DNA from: Pyrinomonadaceae bacterium
Lineage (GTDB): Bacteria; Acidobacteriota; Blastocatellia; Pyrinomonadales; Pyrinomonadaceae
Assembly: GCA_019694395.1 (NCBI GenBank)
Contig: JAIBCC010000004.1
Coordinates: forward strand, 1 to 64,000
Length of the DNA stretch: 64,000 bases
Direction: 5' to 3'
Shown here: one piece after another, positions 51,692 to 60,506 of the stretch
How the letters are laid out: every line of letters starts with the position of its first letter
Position numbering within the stretch: the first letter of the stretch is position 1
Program-made: the position numbers and the translations under genes
The notes under the pieces: model-generated
Databases searched by the model: none
What the model saw: the letters and a program-made list of their open reading frames with translations, nothing else
Told to the model about the DNA's origin: nothing

Positions 51692-53137
51692 ATGAAGAAC
51701 GAAGAAACTTTAGACCCGCAGGATTGGAGCGAAATTCGTCAAATCGGACATCGGATGATTGACGATATGTTCAATCATTTGGAGAATTTGCGCAAACAAC
51801 CCGCTTGGCAGCCGATTCCTGATGAAGTTAAAAATCAATTGCAAAATCAGCCTTTACCGAGCGAAGGACAAAATATTGAAATAATTTATCAGGATTTTTT
51901 GCAAAATATTCGCCCCCATCCGCGAGGAAATATTCATCCGCGTTACTGGGGTTGGGTGGAAGGAACGGGAACACCATTCAGCGTTTTGGCAGAAATGCTT
52001 TCGGCAGGAATGAATTCAAACGCTAATTTTGGCGAACAATCTTCTGTTTACATCGAATTACAGGTGATTGACTGGTGCAAAGAAATGCTTGGTTTTCCCA
52101 AAGCGGCAAGTGGAATTCTGGTCAGCGGCGGCTCAATGGCGAACCTAACAGGATTAGCCGTTGCCCGAAATGCCAAAGCCGATTTTGATATTCAGGAAAA
52201 AGGCTTGCAATCGGTTGAATCGAAAATGGTTTTGTATGGCTCAAGCGAAACTCATAATTCGGTGCAAAAGGCGATTGAATTACTCGGACTCGGCAACGAA
52301 TCGTTTCGGCGGATTCCGGTTGATGAAAATTTTGAGATTAATATTGAAGAATTACGCAAAGCAATCGCCAAAGATAAAGCCGACGGTCTAAAACCTTTTT
52401 GCATTATCGGCAATGCCGGAACGGTCAACACCGGCGCAACTGACGATTTGGAACAACTTGCCGACATTTGTAAAGCAGAAAATCTTTGGTTTCACGTTGA
52501 CGGAGCATTCGGAGCATTGGCTTATTTATCCGAAAATTTTCGCCCGAAATTAAAAGGGATGGAATGTGCCGACTCACTGGCTTTTGATTTGCACAAATGG
52601 ATGTATATGCCTTACGAAGCGGGCTGCGTTCTGATTCGTGATAAAGAAAAACATCATCGAACGTTTTCTCCTTCGGGCGGTTATTTAGCGCATCTGCCAC
52701 GAGGTTTAGCCTCGGGAACGTGGCTTAGCGAATACGGTTTGCAGCTTTCACGGAGCTTCAAAGCCTTAAAAATCTGGATGTCTTTGCGCGAACACGGAAT
52801 CGAGAAATATTGCCGTTTGATCGAGCAGAACATCGAACAAGCTAAATATTTAGCTAATTTGGTTGAAAAATCGAATAATTTGGAATTACTTGCGCCTGTT
52901 CCGATGAATATTGTTTGCTTTCGATTGGTGAAAAAAAATTTGAATGACGAGCAACTCAACGAATTGAACCGCGAGATTTTGATGAGAGTTCACGAAAGTG
53001 GAATTGCCGTTCCGTCTTACACTACTATCAAAGGAAAATTCGGGCTGCGTTGTGCCATCACTAATCATCGCAGCCGTTCTGAAGATTTTGATTTGTTGAT
53101 TGAAAAAGTTTTGGAGATCGGAAAAAATTTAGATTAA
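51692..53137 (+). CDS. PLP-dependent group II decarboxylase (aromatic amino acid type)
   Basis: A 481-residue fold-type I decarboxylase. The PLP Lys is K302 in FDLHKWMYMPYEAGCV, and LWFHVDGAFGALA holds the Asp that binds the pyridine N. HPRYWGWVEGTGT and EQSSVYIELQVIDWCKEMLGFP are those of aromatic-L-amino-acid and related decarboxylases. Substrate specificity (aromatic, glutamate, histidine) cannot be assigned. A paralogue lies at 57385. Its end overlaps the hypothetical gene at 53129 by 9 bp. Confidence 0.9.
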   Translation: MKNEETLDPQDWSEIRQIGHRMIDDMFNHLENLRKQPAWQPIPDEVKNQLQNQPLPSEGQNIEIIYQDFLQNIRPHPRGNIHPRYWGWVEGTGTPFSVLAEMLSAGMNSNANFGEQSSVYIELQVIDWCKEMLGFPKAASGILVSGGSMANLTGLAVARNAKADFDIQEKGLQSVESKMVLYGSSETHNSVQKAIELLGLGNESFRRIPVDENFEINIEELRKAIAKDKADGLKPFCIIGNAGTVNTGATDDLEQLADICKAENLWFHVDGAFGALAYLSENFRPKLKGMECADSLAFDLHKWMYMPYEAGCVLIRDKEKHHRTFSPSGGYLAHLPRGLASGTWLSEYGLQLSRSFKALKIWMSLREHGIEKYCRLIEQNIEQAKYLANLVEKSNNLELLAPVPMNIVCFRLVKKNLNDEQLNELNREILMRVHESGIAVPSYTTIKGKFGLRCAITNHRSRSEDFDLLIEKVLEIGKNLD

Positions 53138-53446
53138 TTCTTCACCTTTTTTCTTAAGCTGTCGGCGCCAGAGTTCGCGGTAAGAAATGTAACCTGCCAT
53201 CAGCGAATTAAATTGGTAGCGTTGCGCATAATTCATATTTCTATCATCTTGTAATCTTTTAATAATTGCCTCAACCCGCCCGCGAGCCTCGTGCGGAGCA
53301 CGTTTCAATCCACCGTTAAAAAATATTCCGAAATCTATTTTGAGTTTACGAATATCTTCTTCGAGACGCACGAGGGTTTTGTCAATTTCAACTGCTTTTT
53401 CTTTTTTTGAGTCGTTTTTTTGAAAGTCGTTATAAAGATTTGCCAT
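53129..53446 (-). CDS. Hypothetical helical protein
   Basis: A 105-residue protein with a charged N-terminal coiled-coil-like segment (KKEKAVEIDKTLVRLEEDIRK) and a basic Arg/Tyr-rich second half (RNMNYAQRYQFNSLMAGYISYRELWRRQ). It has no signal peptide. It is convergent with the decarboxylase gene. I do not recognise the family. Confidence 0.6.
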   Translation of the reverse strand: MANLYNDFQKNDSKKEKAVEIDKTLVRLEEDIRKLKIDFGIFFNGGLKRAPHEARGRVEAIIKRLQDDRNMNYAQRYQFNSLMAGYISYRELWRRQLKKKGEELI

Positions 53447-53542
53447 TTCGTTTTCCTTTCGGAGAAAATCTCCCTACTTTAAAAGACATATCTAAAGCTG
53501 AAAATATTCCTTGTTTTTAAGTTTTTATTTACAATGAAAACT

Positions 53543-53643
53543 ATGGTCTTGGGCTTTTGGCTTTTGGTCTTTGTTGCTTGATTTGTTGTTGAAGGGTATA
53601 AAATCAGGTATTTTCTTGCAAAAACCAAAACCAAAGACCAATT
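53543..53643. repeat. Word-built inverted repeat E15 (ccaaagacc type)
   Basis: tggtcttgggcttttggctt and ttggtcttt on the left face aaaaccaaaaccaaagacca on the right. It uses the same words as E6, although the two are 33 kb apart. Confidence 0.88.
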
Positions 53644-53662
53644 AATTGATAAACTTTACTTT

Positions 53663-55081
53663 ATGGAAAATAACACCGAAATTTTGCGGCTTTTGCCATC
53701 AGTTAATGCTTTATTGCAAACCGAAACGGCGCAAAAACTTGTCACCGAAACCGGCGCAAAACATTTAACGATTCTGGCGCGAGCCGTAACGGATTCACTA
53801 CGGCAGGAAATTCAGGAAAAAATCGCCAAAAATGAAACGCTTGATTATTCACGCGAAGATTTATTGGTCGAATCCGAAAAGCGTTTGGCGCAGACGTGGC
53901 GCAGTGAGCAAAATACGTGTTTGCAGCGGGTTATCAATGCAACGGGCGTTATCATTCATACCAATTTGGGACGCGCTCCGCTTTCCGAAGCCGCCCGAAA
54001 AGCCGTTTTTGAACAGGCAACCCGTTATTGTGCGCTTGAATACAGCGTGGAAACGGGCAAACGCGGGAAGCGCGGCGCACGAGCCGAACATCTTTTGGCT
54101 GAGTTGACGGGCGCGGAAAGTGCCTTGATCGTCAATAATTGCGCGGCGGCTTGTGTTTTGGTGCTGACGGTTCTGGCAAATGGCGGCGAAGCGATAATTT
54201 CACGCGGAGAAATGGTCGAGATCGGCGGAGATTTTCGCGTTCCCGATGTGATGATTCAATCCGGCGCGGATTTGGTCGAAGTCGGCACAACCAACCGCAC
54301 CCGCGCTTTGGATTATGAACGGGCAATTACTGAAAAAACCCGTCTGATTTTGCGCGTGCATCCTTCAAACTACCGAATCATTGGATTTACTTCGCGTCCG
54401 ACAGTTGCCGAACTTGCCGAAGTCGCGCATCGAAACAATGTTTTGCTTTACGAAGACGCGGGTTCGGGTGCAATGTTCGATTTGAGCAAATACGGTTTGG
54501 ATGATGAACCGATCATTTCGCAATCAATCGTGGCGGGTGTGGATGTGGTAACTTTCAGCGGTGATAAACTTTTGGGCGGAACACAAGCCGGATTGATCGT
54601 CGGACGGCGTGATGTGATCGAAACTTTGCGCCGACATCCCCTCTATCGGGCGTTGCGGGTGGACAAATTGATTTATGCCGCGTTGGAAGCCACGTTTGAA
54701 GCCTTTCGCCGCGAAACCGTGACCGAAGAAATTCCGGTTTTGAAAATGCTGGCAATGACCAAAGCCGAAATTAAACAGCGGACTTGGAATTTTGCCCAAA
54801 ATTTGCGCGGCAAACTTGGCGAAAATAAAGACTTGAAATTTGAAGTCATTGACGGAAATTCGGTTATCGGCGGAGGTTCTGCGCCTTCGGTTCAACCCGA
54901 AACTGCGCTTTTGGCTCTCAAACACGAAAAACTTTCGACCAGCCGTTTTGAACAGGCTTTGCGTTTTTCCAAACCTCCGGTAGTGACGCGCATTATCGAA
55001 GATAAAATTCTGATTGATTTGCGAACAGTTTCCGAAAGCGAGGAAAAAGAATTATTGGAAATCTTAGCGAATTTAAACTAA
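53663..55081 (+). CDS. selA: L-seryl-tRNA(Sec) selenium transferase
   Basis: A 472-residue PLP enzyme that converts Ser-tRNA(Sec) to Sec-tRNA(Sec) with selenophosphate. INATGVIIHTNLGRAPLSEAA, VEIGGDFRVPDVM, YEDAGSGAMFDL and the PLP Lys K302 in TFSGDKLLGGTQAGLI are diagnostic. Length is typical for bacterial SelA. No selB, selD or selC is in the window, so a Sec system cannot be confirmed here. Confidence 0.93.
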   Translation: MENNTEILRLLPSVNALLQTETAQKLVTETGAKHLTILARAVTDSLRQEIQEKIAKNETLDYSREDLLVESEKRLAQTWRSEQNTCLQRVINATGVIIHTNLGRAPLSEAARKAVFEQATRYCALEYSVETGKRGKRGARAEHLLAELTGAESALIVNNCAAACVLVLTVLANGGEAIISRGEMVEIGGDFRVPDVMIQSGADLVEVGTTNRTRALDYERAITEKTRLILRVHPSNYRIIGFTSRPTVAELAEVAHRNNVLLYEDAGSGAMFDLSKYGLDDEPIISQSIVAGVDVVTFSGDKLLGGTQAGLIVGRRDVIETLRRHPLYRALRVDKLIYAALEATFEAFRRETVTEEIPVLKMLAMTKAEIKQRTWNFAQNLRGKLGENKDLKFEVIDGNSVIGGGSAPSVQPETALLALKHEKLSTSRFEQALRFSKPPVVTRIIEDKILIDLRTVSESEEKELLEILANLN

Positions 55082-55096
55082 ACTATTTCAGCAATT

Positions 55097-56260
55097 ATGA
55101 ACAAGAATTTTGATGATATTGACGATAATCCATTTAACTTTGAAGACGATTTTAGCGAAGAGATCAGCTTTGAAGAACCCCCTACCGAAACTCAAAAAGT
55201 AAAAAGTTTTGTTGCCGAATTGCCTGTTTTGACACCACGCGAAATTTTTGATGAACTCGACAAGCTCGGCTACAAAGGGCAAGACGAACAACGCCGCGCC
55301 CTTTCGCTGATGGCTTATCGTCACGTCAGCCGTCTCAAAAGAATTTATGTCCAAGAAGTTGACCGCAAAAAATTACCGACCAAGCAAAATGTGCTGATGA
55401 TCGGTCCGACGGGTTGCGGAAAAACTTATATGGTCGAACTTTTGTTCCAGAGCATCTTCAAAATTCCGACAGTAATTGTTGATATTACGAGTTTTACCGA
55501 AAGCGGCTACGTTGGTGACAGCGTAAATACGATTTTAACCCGTCTCGTTCTGCATTCGGACGGAAATCCTCATTTAGCGCAATGCGGCGTAATTTGTTTG
55601 GATGAATTTGACAAACTCGCATCTTCGGGAAGCTCAGCACGATTCGCCGGACAAGGCACGACCAAAGACGTTTCGGGTTACGGCGTTCAACGCGAACTAC
55701 TTGCAATGCTCCAAGGCACAACCGTCACCGTTCCAATGGATTACGGTTTTTCCGAATACGGCTACCGCGCCGAAATTTCAACGCAAGACATTCCGTTCAT
55801 CGTTTGCGGTGCGTTTTCCGGTTTTGAAGAAATTTTGAAAGAAAACCGTTCAAATATCGGCTTTCAGCAAAAGAATCAGACCGATGCCGAGATTTTGACT
55901 GAACAAGAGGCGCAATCTTTCCAACGCTTCGGATTTTTGCCCGAATTGATCGGCAGATTTTCGCGCATCGTCAGCTTTCCAAAACTTTCGCACGAAGTTT
56001 TACGCCAAATTTTACAGGAAAATGTTTTGCCGCAGTTTCAAAACGAATTTGACGGCGAAGGCTTGAAACTCAGCGTCAGTGATTCCGCCATTGATTTTAT
56101 CGTCAAACGCTGCGAAAAACGCGGAACAGGCGCACGCGGTTTGCAAACGGAAGTTGTCGGCGCAGTCGAATCCGCCGCCTTTGAAAATTTCGGCGCAAAG
56201 TCCGGCGCAGAAATCAAAATTGATGTCAAAGGCGAAAAATTGATCAGCGAGGCGAATTAG
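55097..56260 (+). CDS. Divergent ClpX-like AAA+ ATPase
   Basis: A 387-residue AAA+ protein. Walker A is GPTGCGKT (103-110), Walker B ICLDEFD, the pore loop is GYVG (137-140), the Arg finger PELIGRF and sensor 2 GARGL (345-349). The ClpP-binding tripeptide IGF is at 254-256. The N-terminal zinc-binding domain of ClpX is absent, replaced by an acidic segment of about 40 residues, and the RKH loop is not seen. It is probably an accessory ClpX paralogue. It follows selA by 15 bp. Confidence 0.85.
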   Translation: MNKNFDDIDDNPFNFEDDFSEEISFEEPPTETQKVKSFVAELPVLTPREIFDELDKLGYKGQDEQRRALSLMAYRHVSRLKRIYVQEVDRKKLPTKQNVLMIGPTGCGKTYMVELLFQSIFKIPTVIVDITSFTESGYVGDSVNTILTRLVLHSDGNPHLAQCGVICLDEFDKLASSGSSARFAGQGTTKDVSGYGVQRELLAMLQGTTVTVPMDYGFSEYGYRAEISTQDIPFIVCGAFSGFEEILKENRSNIGFQQKNQTDAEILTEQEAQSFQRFGFLPELIGRFSRIVSFPKLSHEVLRQILQENVLPQFQNEFDGEGLKLSVSDSAIDFIVKRCEKRGTGARGLQTEVVGAVESAAFENFGAKSGAEIKIDVKGEKLISEAN

Positions 56261-56278
56261 GGTTTAAGAAAGATAATT

Positions 56279-56384
56279 TAACGCAAAGACGCAAAGTTGC
56301 AAAGGCGCAAAGATTTTGAGGTAACTTGAAATTATCATTAGTTTTTTTGCTTCTTGTCTTTGCGAACTTTGCGGCTTTGCGCTA
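56279..56384. repeat. Word-built inverted repeat E16 (cgcaaag type)
   Basis: taacgcaaagacgcaaagtt and gcaaaggcgcaaag on the left face ttgtctttgcgaactttgcg and gctttgcgc on the right. It ends 12 bp before the hemerythrin start. Confidence 0.9.
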
Positions 56385-56395
56385 AAAAATATTTA

Positions 56396-56884
56396 ATGGT
56401 TATGCGAAAATTAAGCGAACTTTTAGATTTGCATCACGATCTTGAGGACATATTTTTTGCCCATCAATGCAAACTGCTTCAATTTGAATTTGATGAGGCA
56501 CTGGCATTATTAGAACAATACGAAAAAGCTCTTTTGACGCACATTAAAGACGAAAATGAACATTTAATTCCGATCTATGCTGAGCGCGGAACGATTGCCA
56601 AAGGCGGCGCAGTGCAGATGTTTTTGGACGACCACGAAAAACTAATCAATCATATTGAACTTTTTAAAGAAGAGATTGCTAATCTGCCAAATGAACCGGA
56701 ACTCGAAAAAAGGCTCATCTGGATTTTGGAAAGAGAGGCTTTTTTCAAAAAACTTGCTGACCACCACGACATCCGCGAGACAAATTTTCTTTATCCTGAG
56801 CTTGACCGAATCACTTCGGACGAAGAAAAATTGGAATTATTAAGCCGCGTCACCTGTCAATTTTCAACTGCCAAAACCGTATGA
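56396..56884 (+). CDS. Hemerythrin-like HHE domain protein
   Basis: A 162-residue four-helix-bundle protein. Iron-ligand motifs are LHHDLEDIFFAHQ, HIKDENEHLIPIY, DDHEKLINHI and DHHDIRETNFLYPELD. Hemerythrin domains of this type bind a di-iron centre and serve O2/NO sensing or iron-sulfur repair, like Ric at 60507. ATG 56396 or 56402 is the start; the longer ORF from 56354 is read from E16. It overlaps the next gene by 4 bp. Confidence 0.85.
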   Translation: MVMRKLSELLDLHHDLEDIFFAHQCKLLQFEFDEALALLEQYEKALLTHIKDENEHLIPIYAERGTIAKGGAVQMFLDDHEKLINHIELFKEEIANLPNEPELEKRLIWILEREAFFKKLADHHDIRETNFLYPELDRITSDEEKLELLSRVTCQFSTAKTV

Positions 56885-57246
56885 AACTTAGAATTCGCGG
56901 AAATTCCATCCGCTTGAGATTAAATCAAACCGAAGTTACCAATCTTGGCAAACAAATTGCCGTTGAAGAAAAAACCGATTTCGGCAACGAAAACTTTTTG
57001 GTTTATTCAGTCGTTCCAACTGACAAAGCAGATAAAGTTACAGCAGAGTTTCAAAACGGACGAATTGAAATTTACCTTCCAATTCAAACGGCAAGAAGTT
57101 GGGCGGAAAGCGAAGAGGTCGGAATTTCAGCAGAGCAAGGCGAACTTAAACTTCTGATAGAGAAAGACTTTGCCTGTTTAGCCCCCAGAAATCCTGAAGA
57201 AGATACAGACGCTTTTCCGCATCCAAAAAGTGAGAAATTCTGTTAG
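56881..57246 (+). CDS. Conserved small protein (MKLRIRxNSIRLRL family)
   Basis: A 121-residue protein. MKLRIRGNSIRLRLNQTEV at the N-terminus and LIEKDFACLAPRNPEEDTDAFPHP at the C-terminus are a pattern I recall from a small family in several phyla, sometimes placed near nitrogen-oxide and respiration genes. It is coupled to the hemerythrin gene (ATGA). The C-terminal region has Cys and His that could bind metal. Its role is unknown. Confidence 0.75.
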   Translation: MKLRIRGNSIRLRLNQTEVTNLGKQIAVEEKTDFGNENFLVYSVVPTDKADKVTAEFQNGRIEIYLPIQTARSWAESEEVGISAEQGELKLLIEKDFACLAPRNPEEDTDAFPHPKSEKFC

Positions 57247-57256
57247 AAAGACACTT

Positions 57257-57347
57257 TTAACACAGATACACCCAGATAAAAAAAGCAAGATAAAACCTGA
57301 TAAATCATCTGTTTTTATCAATTAGATCTGTGTCCATCTGTGTTAAA
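57257..57347. repeat. Word-built inverted repeat E17 (cacagata type)
   Basis: ttaacacagatacacccaga faces gatctgtgtccatctgtgtt. It lies between two convergent genes. Confidence 0.8.
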
Positions 57348-57384
57348 ATTAGCTTTTTTACCATAAATCAATGCTGAATTTGCT

Positions 57385-58758
57385 CTAAATCATCGTATCT
57401 AAAATTCCGCGAATATCTTTTTCGGTCGTGTCGGGATTGATAAAACAAAAACGAGCAACCGTTTCAAACTCATTTCCCTGCCGCACTTTGGTCGGCGCAA
57501 CCAACGCATAACCGGCTTTATGATTTTTATAAGTCCAGTTTCGATAATCTTCGGCTGACCAGCCTAAACGTCTAAATAATACACACGAAAGACTCGGTTC
57601 ACGGACTAATTGCGTGTGCTTGCTGACCTGAATCATTTTTCCGGCGTGTTTGGCTAATTCAATTCCGCGTTCAATTGCCTGTTCATAGCGTTCTGTTCCG
57701 TGCATCGCCAGCGAAAACCAGAGCGGGAGTCCGCGCACACGACGGGTTAGCTGTATTTGATAATCGGACGGATTAAACCCTTGTGCGCCTTCGTCGGAAA
57801 AAATATCCAAATACGAACCTTCCTGAGAATGCGCCGCCTTTGCCAAATCGGGATTTTTGTAAATGACCGCCCCGCAATCATACGGCGAAAAAAGCCATTT
57901 GTGGGGATCAATCGTGACGCTGTCGGCATTTTCGATTCCTTTGAAAAGATGGCGCACTGAACGAGCCGCCAATGCCCCGCCGCCATACGCCGCATCAACA
58001 TGAAACCAAAGATTTTGACGCTTGCAAATCTCGGCGATTCCATCCAAATCGTCAATGATTCCGGCATTGGTCGTTCCGCCTGTGGCAATCACGGCAAAAA
58101 CCCTTTTGCGATCTTCGGGCGTTAAACTGTCAAGTTTTTGTTGCAATTGCCACGCCTCAAAACGATCTTCGGTCGGAACGGAAAGCACATCCGCATCAAT
58201 CACTTTTGCCATTGCTCTGACTGACGAATGTGCGGAAATTGCCGAAATAATTATTCCACGCGTATGTTTTCGGCTCTCGTCCTGACTGCGCCAATTTTCG
58301 CGGGCTGTAACCATTGCCGAAAGATTTGCTTCCGTTCCGCCGCTGGTAAAAACCCCAAACGCGCCATTAGGTAATCCGGTCAACGAAACCAACCATTTCA
58401 TTGCCTGATTTTCGGCAAAAATACAGCCTGCACCTTCGAGCCAAAATGCTCCGTGAACGCTCGAAGCCGAAGTCACAAGATCAAACATCACTGCTGCCCG
58501 GGTTGGCGAAGCCGGAACGAACGCCAAATGTCGGGGATGATCAATCGAAACGCTGGCTTTCATCAAAACATCACGAAAAAGTTTGAAGGCATTTTCACCT
58601 CCAATTCCCTTTGGAGTAATAGTTTCGCCAACTAATTCCTGTAATTCCTCCGCTTTTTTGGGAAAACCGAGTTCAGGATTTTTGTCGGTAATTCTGCCGA
58701 TTGCGTATTTCATCACATCCAGCGTCATTTCAATTAAATCAAGGTCAATATTGTGCAT
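57385..58758 (-). CDS. PLP-dependent group II decarboxylase, second paralogue
   Basis: A 457-residue decarboxylase of the same superfamily as the gene at 51692. The PLP Lys is in VTIDPHKWLFSPYDCGAV, and NLWFHVDAAYGGGALA and FTSGGTEANLSAMVTARE are conserved. Sequence differences near the active site suggest a different substrate. It is downstream of the radical SAM gene on the same strand but separated by repeat E18. Confidence 0.9.
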   Translation of the reverse strand: MHNIDLDLIEMTLDVMKYAIGRITDKNPELGFPKKAEELQELVGETITPKGIGGENAFKLFRDVLMKASVSIDHPRHLAFVPASPTRAAVMFDLVTSASSVHGAFWLEGAGCIFAENQAMKWLVSLTGLPNGAFGVFTSGGTEANLSAMVTARENWRSQDESRKHTRGIIISAISAHSSVRAMAKVIDADVLSVPTEDRFEAWQLQQKLDSLTPEDRKRVFAVIATGGTTNAGIIDDLDGIAEICKRQNLWFHVDAAYGGGALAARSVRHLFKGIENADSVTIDPHKWLFSPYDCGAVIYKNPDLAKAAHSQEGSYLDIFSDEGAQGFNPSDYQIQLTRRVRGLPLWFSLAMHGTERYEQAIERGIELAKHAGKMIQVSKHTQLVREPSLSCVLFRRLGWSAEDYRNWTYKNHKAGYALVAPTKVRQGNEFETVARFCFINPDTTEKDIRGILDTMI

Positions 58759-58771
58759 ATCAATTTTAATT

Positions 58772-58893
58772 TTCCACGAAGTTTCACGAAGTTTACACGA
58801 AGGATTTTAGAATTTTGGAATTTGTTATTTGAGTAAATTATTTAACATTTTTCTTTCTTCCATCTTCGTATTTTCTTGGTGTTGCTTCGTGGA
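58772..58893. repeat. Word-built inverted repeat E18 (cacgaagtt type)
   Basis: ttccacgaagtttcacgaag and tttacacgaagg on the left face ccatcttcgtattttcttgg and tgttgcttcgtgga on the right. It separates the decarboxylase from the radical SAM gene. Confidence 0.85.
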
Positions 58894-58902
58894 TGAATGT
58901 TT

Positions 58903-59679
58903 TTATCGTGTTTTTATCGGTAATTTTGTTAAATTTGAAAGTTTCGCGCGAATCTTTTCCAATTCAGCTTTAGAAATTGTTTTTAGCTGTGTAAATGATT
59001 CATCAAACTCGACTTCATTGCCGCGAGTTTCGACAAAATATTTTTTTGGAATCGGTCGAGTCGGTAAATTTAATTGGACTTCGTCGGGTTTGATGAGATG
59101 AAAAATTTCAGCCAGCTCTTCGATTTCAAAATCATTCGGTTGACGCAAGATCATCGTTTGAATTGCTAAAAATCCATCAAATTCGTGACGTAAATGATGA
59201 ATTCCGGTGATAATTTTCTCTAAGGAAACGCTTGGTTCGGGATGATCAAAACGCCTTAAAGTTTCATCCGACCACGCATCTAACTTGCAGAAAATTTTAT
59301 CGGCGTGATGCAGTTCTTTTCGCACTTCGGGGTGATGCAAAAGTGTTGAATTGGTTAAAACAATAACAGGTTTGTGCGTCAATTCTTTGATCTTTTCAAT
59401 AATTTCGCCAAGATTTTTTGCCAAAGTCGGTTCGCCGCTGCCGGAAAAAGTTATCACATCCGCCTTTTGCCAGTCGGATTTTTTCAAATCGGTCAAAACT
59501 TTTTCGGTCGAAACAAAAACCTCCCTTTCGGCAGTTACACGATTGATTTTTCCGAGCTGGCAATAGACACATTCAAAAGAACAAATCGAATCAACGCATA
59601 AAACATCTACGCCTAACGACCAACCTAAACGCCAAGATTTGACCGGACCGTAAATGCTTGACGGAAAATGTTTTGTCAT
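58903..59679 (-). CDS. Radical SAM protein
   Basis: A 258-residue radical SAM enzyme. The cluster motif is CSFECVYCQLG (CxxxCxxC), followed by FSGSGEPTLAKNLGEII (the GGE-type SAM site) and later VILTNSTLL. The length is that of short YfkB/Cofactor-type members. ATG 59679 overlaps the stop of the YwiC gene (ATGA). Its neighbours suggest a role in nitrogen-oxide respiration, but this is inference. Confidence 0.88.
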   Translation of the reverse strand: MTKHFPSSIYGPVKSWRLGWSLGVDVLCVDSICSFECVYCQLGKINRVTAEREVFVSTEKVLTDLKKSDWQKADVITFSGSGEPTLAKNLGEIIEKIKELTHKPVIVLTNSTLLHHPEVRKELHHADKIFCKLDAWSDETLRRFDHPEPSVSLEKIITGIHHLRHEFDGFLAIQTMILRQPNDFEIEELAEIFHLIKPDEVQLNLPTRPIPKKYFVETRGNEVEFDESFTQLKTISKAELEKIRAKLSNLTKLPIKTR

Positions 59680-60494
59680 ATTCCCAAATAATAACCGATA
59701 ATTACGGATAATGCAGTCATCGTGCCGTAAATCACTTCCCAAACGCCGATTTTCATTGCTTTAACTTTTTTGCGGAGCGGCGACAATCCCCAAAAAGCTC
59801 TGATTAAGAGAACTCCGAACATTACGAAAGTAAGTTTTGAAGCGTAACCGTTCGCCGCAAACATTCCAATTGCACCGAGAGCGATAAAATGCGCCGCAAT
59901 CACCGAAACAAGCAGAAAATCTTTACCCTTTTCGAGGCGCAAACGGCTTCGCACATAAAGAATTGACGGAATTAGACGCGCCACAAAAATCGCCCACAAA
60001 AGATAAGCATTTAATAAATTCCAACCTCCGGCTAAAGCAATAACGGCGGCAGAAGACGAAATTGCAATTGCGCCGGTTAATTCGGGAAGCAACTGCCGTG
60101 ATTTTTTGGAAGCATCGCAGTAGATTTGGTAAATCGCCAAAGGGATAATAAATAAGAACGGATAAAAATTAGCGAATGAGCCAAAATATAAACTGCCGAC
60201 TAATCCAAGCAAGGAAATTGTTCCGAAAACGAGTGTAAATTTTAATGCGGCTTCGGTTTGCGGTAAATTGCGTTTTGCCAGCCAGTCGCTCCATAAAACT
60301 TTGAGCGGCTGACGAGTCAAAAATGCGCCGATAATCATTAACGCAATCCACATTCCGGTTAAAGAAAAAGCCACTGCCAAACTTGCGACTAAAGGCTCGA
60401 ACAAAAATCCCCAGGAGCCGTGTTCTACCGGCAAAGCAATTCTTTTGAGGCTGATCGCTCTTTTATTTTCAAGCGTTAAAGTGTTGATGACCAT
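59676..60494 (-). CDS. ywiC: YwiC-like integral membrane protein
   Basis: A 272-residue membrane protein with about eight TM helices. The N-terminal motif ALPVEHGSWGFLFEPL is the YwiC signature. In Bacillus, ywiC lies with nitrate-respiration genes (narK, arfM), which agrees with ric and norZ here. Its biochemical role is not established to my knowledge. Confidence 0.88.
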   Translation of the reverse strand: MVINTLTLENKRAISLKRIALPVEHGSWGFLFEPLVASLAVAFSLTGMWIALMIIGAFLTRQPLKVLWSDWLAKRNLPQTEAALKFTLVFGTISLLGLVGSLYFGSFANFYPFLFIIPLAIYQIYCDASKKSRQLLPELTGAIAISSSAAVIALAGGWNLLNAYLLWAIFVARLIPSILYVRSRLRLEKGKDFLLVSVIAAHFIALGAIGMFAANGYASKLTFVMFGVLLIRAFWGLSPLRKKVKAMKIGVWEVIYGTMTALSVIIGYYLGI

Positions 60495-60506
60495 AATTTT
60501 ATAAAT

